This document shows, piece by piece, positions 58,532 to 64,000 of a stretch of DNA of 64,000 nt. The stretch comes from Sternotherus odoratus (lineage: Eukaryota; Chordata; Testudines; Kinosternidae), in assembly GCA_032164245.1 (NCBI GenBank), contig JAVMKO010000001.1, forward strand, positions 168,755,434 to 168,819,433. Direction: 5' to 3'. The notes under the pieces are model-generated. The model was not told the DNA's origin and searched no databases. It saw only the letters and a list, made by a program, of their open reading frames with translations. Each line of letters begins with the position of its first letter. The stretch's first letter is position 1. A program made the translations under genes and the position numbers.

Positions 58532-59593
58532 CAGTGGAGCCCCGGTATAACATGCCCCGCTATAGCGCAAGTTCGGTTATAGCGCGATTATACTGTGGCT
58601 CCCATGTCCTTGCTCTCTGTCCCCGGCAGTGGGGCGACGGCTTCTCTCCCCTGCTGGGCAGCGTGGAGGGATGCTGCAGCCTCCCCTGCTAGGGACAGAG
58701 AACTCAGGACTGTAGGCGGGTGCTGCGGCTTCTCTCCCCACTGCCCAGCAGGGGAGAGACACTGCGGCCCCCACCTGCGTGGGACAGAGAACTCCGGGGC
58801 TGCAGAGTGCAGCCCGGGAGTTCCCTGTGGAAGCAGCGGCTCCGCGCCTGCCCGGATAGGGGGACACAGGGGCTGCTGGAGTCCCCCTGTCTCGGCAGGT
58901 GTGGAGCCGCGGCTTCCCTGGAAGCTGCTGCCCCTGTGTGGTTGGGACAGGGAGACTCCGGGGCTGCTGGAGTCCCCCTGTCCCGGCAGGCGCAGCGCCG
59001 TGGCTTCCCTTGAAGCCTCTGCCCCCACCCCGCTAGGATGGGGATTCCAGGGCTGCCGGAGTCCCCCTGTCCCGGCAGGCACAGAGCCGCGCTTCCCTGG
59101 AAGCCGCTGTGCCCACGCCTGCTGGGACAGGGGGACTCTGGGGCTGCCAGAGTACCCCTGTCCCGGCAGGTGTGGGGCAGTGGCTTCCAGCAGGCTTCCC
59201 TGGAAGCCACTGCCCCCGCGCCTGCTGGGGGCAGGGACCACTGGCGCCTGCAGCACCGGAGTCCCCTGTTCCAGCAAGCGGTGGCCACAGCTTCTCTCCC
59301 AGTTTCCTCGCTGGGAGAGAAGCCGCAGCCCTGTGACTGCGGTGGTCCCTGCCCCCATCAGAGGCGTGGGCAGTGGCTTCCACAGAGAACTCCCGGGCTG
59401 CAGTCTGCTGCCCCGGAGTTCTCTGTCCCTGGCAGGCGCTGGGGCTGCAGCTTCTCTCCCCTGCTGAGCAGCAGGGAGAGAATCTGCAGCCCCCCCACCT
59501 GTGGGGAATGGAACCCCGCTACAATTCGACCCCGCATTTAGCGCGATAGGATTTCTTGGATCACATCGGTTGCGTTATAGCGGGGTTCCACTG
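58532..59593. mobile_element. Tigger-like element swollen by GC-rich tandem repeats
   Basis: Ends CAGTGGAGCCCCGGTATAAC and, inverted, CAGTGGAACCCCGCTATAAC are flanked by TA on each side (58530-58531 and 59594-59595). Subterminal tagcgcgat motifs are mirrored too. Between about 58610 and 59500 are imperfect tandem units built on gctgctggagtccccctgtc, ccggcaggtgtggagccgcg and gcttccctggaagctgctgc. Long frames on both strands here are products of the repeat. Confidence 0.85.
58610..59500. repeat. GC-rich minisatellite
   Basis: Units of roughly 60-120 bp alternate ggagtccccctgtcccggcagg and cttccctggaagcc. Each half is partly self-complementary (gcttccctggaagc). Copies vary in length and order, so the array has expanded by slippage or unequal exchange inside the Tigger-like element. 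Confidence 0.8.
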
Positions 59594-59805
59594 TAGTTTT
59601 AATTAAGATACATTATGGCTCAAAGATATCTCATCATGGAATAGGGATTATAAATTCTAATTCTATAGTATGAGACAATATATTCATGTAATGTTTAAGA
59701 AAAGTTTTGTAACTGGGTTCCAATAGTTAATGATTAGGAACCCAATCTTATGGGGTTCCAGGGCTTCTGTATAGATTAATTAGGTTAATCTTTTTATATA
59801 CCCAA

Positions 59806-60332
59806 CTAGTGTAAAAGCCCATAGACACGGGCCAACAGTAACGGCCCCCCACCACCACTCAGCCTCCCCACTCCAAGCGCGTCCCCCCGCTCAGCCCCCC
59901 CACTCCAAGGCCCCGCCCCGCTCAGCCCCCCCACTCTTTCAGCCTCCCCTCCTCCTCCCACGGCCCTCCCCCCCGCTCGTTCAGCCTCCCCTCCTCCCCA
60001 CGCCCCCCATGCTTGTTCAGCCTTCCCCCCCCCCCCCCCACTTGGGCGCAGCTGGCCGTGCCGTGCCCGGGCGCCTCCGCCCCACCGGCCCAGCACCCCC
60101 TTCCCGCGCCCCGCCCGGCCAGAGCCCCCTGCCTGCACCTATTGCGCCCAGCCACCCTCCTGCCCATGGCCCCTGATCCAGACCCTGCTTCCCTCTCAGC
60201 GGCGTACGCGTTGCCAAACTACACCTCCCAGCATGCTACACCTCCCAGCATGCCGTTAGTCTGAGCCGTCTCTACTGCGCATGACGGCTTCACACAAACT
60301 TTTCTAGCCGATTATTGCCATCTCAAACTGGA
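59806..60332 (-). mobile_element. Helitron-like non-autonomous element
   Basis: On the minus strand the right end reads gcccgtgtctatgggc, then ttttaca, then CTAG and a T: a short hairpin, a 7-base spacer and the CTRR terminus of Helitrons, inserted before T. The opposite end begins TCCAGTTTGAGATGG after an A, fitting the 5' TC rule and A/T insertion. The interior is C-rich with cccagcatgc repeats. There is no Rep/helicase. Confidence 0.6.
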
Positions 60333-61688
60333 TTTGTGTGTCCAGAGATAATATGCTTGTTAACAGCAAAACTGTTTCTAGATAAATAAAGAGGTGAGAA
60401 ATAACAGACCTCAACCCTATTGTCCCTCTGCAAATTTGTGTACAGAGTCAATCCCTTACCTCTCTCTAAAAGTGCAGTTTCAAAAAGTTCAATGAATAGA
60501 AGATTGTTGGGGACAGAATAGATCTGGACCAGGAAAGAAGTCTGGAGATAAATGTAAGAAGGGAGGGACAGGCAGTAGAAACAAAAGTGAAACTGTTTAT
60601 TCCAGAAGTCTTGAGGTCTTTCTGAGTGTAGCCTTCATTGATTTAAGATCTACCATACCATTCTCTTACTAGAAGGGAAAACCTGTAATGTCAGCAGGCT
60701 GTAAAAGAGACCCAATTTGGGAATATTTTAATGAAGTTCCTTTACCTGTCGGTAAGACAAGCATGTGTCCAAAATGCAAACAGTACAACAAAGAAATGCA
60801 GGGCCTGGTTGCCCGAATGAAACAACTTCATGAGAAGTGTTCCTTCTCAGGAGGAAGCTGCACTGAAGATGAAAGGAACATGTCTGAACATGCAAGATCT
60901 TCAGGTTGGTAAACTTTTTTTTATTTCATACTTCTTTCTTAAGGACTCCCTGTCTTCTTTCTGACTGTTCTTGAATTCTCATGTTTGAGCGAAAAATATA
61001 GTTGTTACTCTCTGGTACTATCATTTTAGATGCAGTCGTGATAAAAAAATAAATAGCTGAAATAGGCAGATCTTCCTTTTACATTTTCACCTTTAAAGTA
61101 GTACTGAGTGTCAGTGAATGCAATGAGTAAAACTAAAATAACCAGTATGGTGGTAATAATTAAATAACTGCATTGACTTATTTTGTTTAGGAGAATCTAT
61201 CCTCAACATACAGGATTTTGAAGACTATCCACCTTCAAGATCACCATAATTTTCAGTTTAGAGTTATCTGTCAGTTATAGTGTTTGTCACATCATGTATG
61301 CCACATAGCCACAGTATATCACCTGTAGCAAAAAGAAAAATAAACTCCATCATCCAAAAACAATCATAGATAAGTTTGTGTTAAGAACCAGCCGATTGCA
61401 AAAAGAGGTAATTGATGAAAAAAATTGCCCGGTTTGTTTATGCAACAAACTCTTCTTTCCCTATGATTGAGAACCTACACTTCATTAACATGGTTCAGTC
61501 ATTAAGACCAGGATACAGTCCACCAACAGAGCAGATGTCGCAGGCAAATTGCTGGATAAAGTATATGAAAGATAAATTGAGCAGTGTGTAAAAGATCTAG
61601 AGGGTAAAATTGTTAACCTGAGTCTTGATGGGTGGAGCAATGTCCACAGTTATCCTGGTGCCTATGCTCATGTGACAACAGAAGAAGG

Positions 61689-61940
61689 AGGAGTACTTGT
61701 GGCACTTTAGATACTAACATTTATTCATTAGTGTTCTCTGAATGGAGTGAAGAGGATTGATGATGATGATGATGTTCTCTGAATATATATCTTTCTACTG
61801 TATATTCCATTCTGTGCATCTGATGAAGTGGATTCTAGCCCAAGAAAGTTTATGTCCAAATAAATTTGTTAGTCTCTAAGGTGCTGCAAGTACTCCTCCA
61901 TTTTTTTTGTGGATACAGACTAACACGGCTTCTACTCTGG
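61689..61940 (+). mobile_element. Penelope-like repeat with hammerhead core and 12-bp TSD
   Basis: The insertion is flanked by aacagaagaagg at 61677-61688 and again at 61941-61952. Such a 12-bp duplication fits retrotransposition, not a MITE. The hAT coding sequence continues across it. The 5' part (aggagtacttgtggcacttt) is an inverted copy of the 3' part (gtgctgcaagtactcct), an arrangement known in Penelope-like elements. The tail is gatacagactaacacggctt. Between them lies CTGATGA (61820-61826), a gtgg/ccca stem and GAAA (61844-61847). Confidence 0.72.
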
Positions 61941-62683
61941 AACAGAAGAAGGGAATGTCTTCCTTATTGAAACAATTGATACATCAGGAAATGCACACAC
62001 AGCAGAGTACTTAAAGGAAGTAGCAGTAAAAGCTATAACAAACTGTGAAAAAGAATTCAAATGTCTAGTATGCAGCTTGGTCACAGACAGTGCTGCAAAT
62101 GTATCCAAGATGAGAAGAAATTATTTAGAAGAGAGTTAAGAGAGTCCCAAGCTAATAACATATGATTGCAGTGCTCATTTGATGCACCTCCTAGCCAAAG
62201 ACATCAGTGTTCCAGCATAAAGGCTAATGTTGAAATTGCAAAATACTTCTGTAACAAACACTTTGCAGCGACTGCTCTGAAAAAAGTGGGAGGAACCAAG
62301 CTAACTCTCCCACAAGATGTGCGATGGAACTCAGTAGTGGACTGGTTTGAGCACTATATCAGGAACTGGCCTAATCTGATGAGTCAGTGAACAAAATTAT
62401 GAAAAAATAGATGGCACTGCCACAGCCAAAGTTATCAACACTGGGCTTAAGAGAAATGTTGGACACATGCTGAGTATCCTGAAGTCTATTTCTGTAGCCT
62501 TGAACAAAATGCAGGGAAATAGCTGTTTTATTGTTGACACTGTGGAAATTTGGAAGGAACGGAGTGAGATCTTAGAGAAATATGCAATGACAGTACAAGC
62601 ACTATTTCTAGCTCACTTTTTTTGCAATCTCAATACTTGGGACCAGGGTCAACCCTTAACTGCTGAAGAAGCAGTATTGGCTA

Positions 62684-62866
62684 TGGGGACAGCTCAGTGG
62701 TTTGAGCAGTGGCCTGCTAAGCCCAGGGTTGTGAGTTCAATCCTTGAGGACCCAATTAGGGATCTGGGATAGAAATCTGTGGGTGAGATTGTGGCCTGCA
62801 TTGTGCAGGAGGTCAGACTAGCTGATCGTAATGGTCCCTTCTGATCTTAATTTCTGTGACTCTATG
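62684..62866 (+). repeat. SINE with tortoise tRNA-like head and CR1 3' tail
   Basis: The head (gctcagtggtttgagcagtg, ggttgtgagttcaatccttg) is the same as in the SINEs at 17.4-17.8 kb. The tail is the CR1 3' end (gtggcctgcattgtgcagga, gatcgtaatggtcccttctg, ctctatga), as in the CR1 at 55199. The head uses Pol III boxes and the tail would recruit CR1 reverse transcriptase. It is inserted in the hAT transposase. Confidence 0.88.
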
Positions 62867-63523
62867 ACGTGGACATCCAGCAATCATCCCTCCATAATGC
62901 CAGCTATAATAAACTTCAGAGCTAAGGGTGAACCATTCAAGAAATATGTTTGCTGATGATGTTTTAAAGAAAGTCACTCACACCAGTGTACTGATGGAAG
63001 TCACTTAAGCACTTGGATTCAGGGGCTGTTCGAGTTATCATCTCACTTTTAACAGCAGTCACTTCTTCTGCCAGTGTAGAAAGAATATTTTCTTCTTTGG
63101 ACTAATTCATTCCAAACTGAGAAATTGTTTGGGACCTGAAAAAGCAGGAAAGCTTGTCTTTCTTTTTCAGATTATGAACAAACAGGAAAATGAAGGTGAA
63201 GATGGTTGAGTTAGCTGCAGAAGCTAATATTTTAAGTTTCTCATGTTGACGTGGCTGACACAGTCCTATGTAATTTTTGGTTTAAAAAATATATTTCATT
63301 TACTATTTTAGTTAAAATCATTTTTCGTGAAAACAAACCATTTTAAAAAACTAGAATGTTTAAATTCATATGCTTGTTTTGTTAAAATATTATGTTTGCT
63401 GTTTGAAGAAAAAAAAATCCAAGAATACACAGCGGCGTTGTTTTAGTTAAATAAAAAAAAATAGTCTGTCTGGTGATGTTCTCCTAATACAGCATGGCAA
63501 GAAAATCCTCCAAATATTAATGA

Positions 63524-64000
63524 CTAGCGAAAATACCCGGCGTTGCTCGGGTCCGTCGGAGGTGGGGAGGAGGCAGAGAGCTGAGCGAGTGTGGGGTCCA
63601 TTGGAGGGAAGAGGGGGCAGAGAGCAAACCTGACACCCCCACCTCACCCCCCCAACCAAACCCAACACCCCCACCTCACCCCTCGACCAACTCCGACTCA
63701 CATTTTCACCCCCAAGCGCAAACCCACCACCCCCACGTCACCCCCTGACCAACACCCACACCTCACCCCCTGTAGACCAAACCTGACACACCCACCTCAC
63801 TTCCCCCCCCCAACCAAACCCGACACCCCTACCTACCACCACAAACAAACCCGACACCCACACCTTACCCCCCCACCAAACCCAACACCCCCTGACCAAC
63901 CCCAACACCCACACCTTACCCCCCCCACCAAACCCAACACCCCCTGACCAACCCCAACACCCACACCTCACCCACCCCGACACCTTCCCACCCCCACAGA
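63524..64000 (-). mobile_element. Helitron-like 3' end, second copy, runs off the window
   Basis: On the minus strand the terminus reads acccgagcaacgccgggt (5-bp stem, 8-base loop), then attttcg, then CTAG and T. The hairpin-to-CTAG spacing is 7 bases, as at 59806. The region rightward is C-rich and continues past the window. Confidence 0.6.
63640..64000. repeat. C/A-rich tandem repeat array
   Basis: Imperfect units of caacccgacacccccacctcacccc type repeat to the window end. A longer unit (ccccaccaaacccaacaccc, cctgaccaaccccaacaccc) is exactly duplicated near 63870-63960. Open frames in this array are low complexity. Confidence 0.85.

Larger units (their letters stand above)
60688..63209 (+). 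pseudogene. Intron-containing hAT transposase, degenerate
   Basis: A first coding exon (ATG 60688 to about 60904) encodes MSAGCKRDPIWEYFNEVPLP and a BED-type finger (CPKCKQYNKEMQ...LHEKC). A donor (ttcag/gttggt) and an acceptor (ttgtttag before GAGAATC at about 61191) define an intron. Further blocks follow: LEGKIVNLSLDGWSNVHSYP, NVFLIETIDTSGNAHTAEYL, SLVTDSAANVSKMRRN, the 62467-62685 region, and the hATC tail (SVERIFSSF, LIHSKLRN, GKLVFLFQIMNKQENEGEDG) with TGA at 63207-63209. Stops and frameshifts lie between 61250 and 62400, and two retroelement insertions split the reading frame. Confidence 0.82.
58430..63523 (+). mobile_element. Large degenerate hAT transposon with nested insertions
   Basis: It begins gtggataaaaatcaatgatt and contains a BED-finger exon, an intron, and a transposase that runs to 63209. 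The right end would lie at or beyond the Helitron-like sequence starting at 63524. The relative at 6965-8008 shows what the complete ends look like. Inserted into it are a Tigger-like MITE (58532-59593), a Helitron-like element (59806-60332), a Penelope-like repeat (61689-61940) and a SINE/CR1 hybrid (62684-62866). Confidence 0.75.

Noticed and set aside
58588..59467. Long open frames (up to 290 codons) on both strands
   Set aside because: They are produced by the GC-rich tandem repeat inside the Tigger-like element and repeat the same Pro/Ala/Gly-rich phrases; no domain is present.
63640..64000. Possible CRISPR-like or satellite gene array
   Set aside because: Units are imperfect C/A-rich slippage repeats in a vertebrate genome with no unique spacers.
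57966..64000. PKNOX1 exon 3
   Set aside because: No sequence resembling the next conserved PKNOX1 block after GQQ was seen; the remaining DNA is nested transposons, so exon 3 lies downstream.

Overview
The window is vertebrate nuclear DNA, very probably from a turtle (cryptodire). The marks are a tortoise-type Pol III SINE with tRNA-like A and B boxes (17.4-17.8 kb), CR1 LINEs, DIRS tyrosine-recombinase retroelements, many hAT-family short elements, MIR-like SINEs and Penelope-like repeats. Gene density is low and exons are short, separated by long repeat-filled introns. No bacterial-type operon, CRISPR array or rRNA/tRNA gene was seen.

Two host genes lie on the + strand in the order known from human chromosome 21q22.3. 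NDUFV3 (accessory subunit of mitochondrial complex I) is represented by exon 2 (4635-4728), the long alternative cassette exon 3 (11155-12126) and the terminal exon 4 (15679-15845), with a poly(A) signal at 15924-15933; exon 1 must lie upstream of base 1. PKNOX1 (PREP1, a TALE homeodomain factor) starts in a CpG island at about 29.3-30.7 kb. It has an inferred non-coding first exon ending near 29898 and a clear first coding exon at 57864-57965, whose 17 codons read MMATQTLSIDNYQDGQQ. The rest of PKNOX1 lies beyond the window.

Layout: 1-15.95 kb is NDUFV3 introns and exons; 16-29.3 kb is intergenic, with hAT and Tigger elements, two adjacent SINEs and a 2.3-kb DIRS element carrying an uninterrupted tyrosine recombinase ORF; 29.3-30.7 kb is the CpG-island promoter; 30.7-57.9 kb is PKNOX1 intron 1; 58-64 kb is PKNOX1 intron 2. 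Intron 1 holds a ZBED/SPIN-like hAT with one in-frame stop (36429-38234), fragmented antisense CR1 (42.4-51.1 kb) and a sense CR1 (51.15-55.2 kb) interrupted by a 1.36-kb DNA element. Intron 2 is largely one degenerate intron-containing hAT transposon with four other mobile elements inserted in it and a Helitron-like end abutting its right side.

The most unusual structures are: (i) a DNA element with perfect 8-bp target duplications (53127-54488) that has captured a protein kinase C gamma-like first coding exon, a partial duplicate of its 3' end and large inverted repeats; (ii) three Penelope-like repeats with hammerhead-ribozyme-like cores; (iii) two Helitron-like 3' ends with identical geometry; (iv) a near-perfect 220-bp palindrome.
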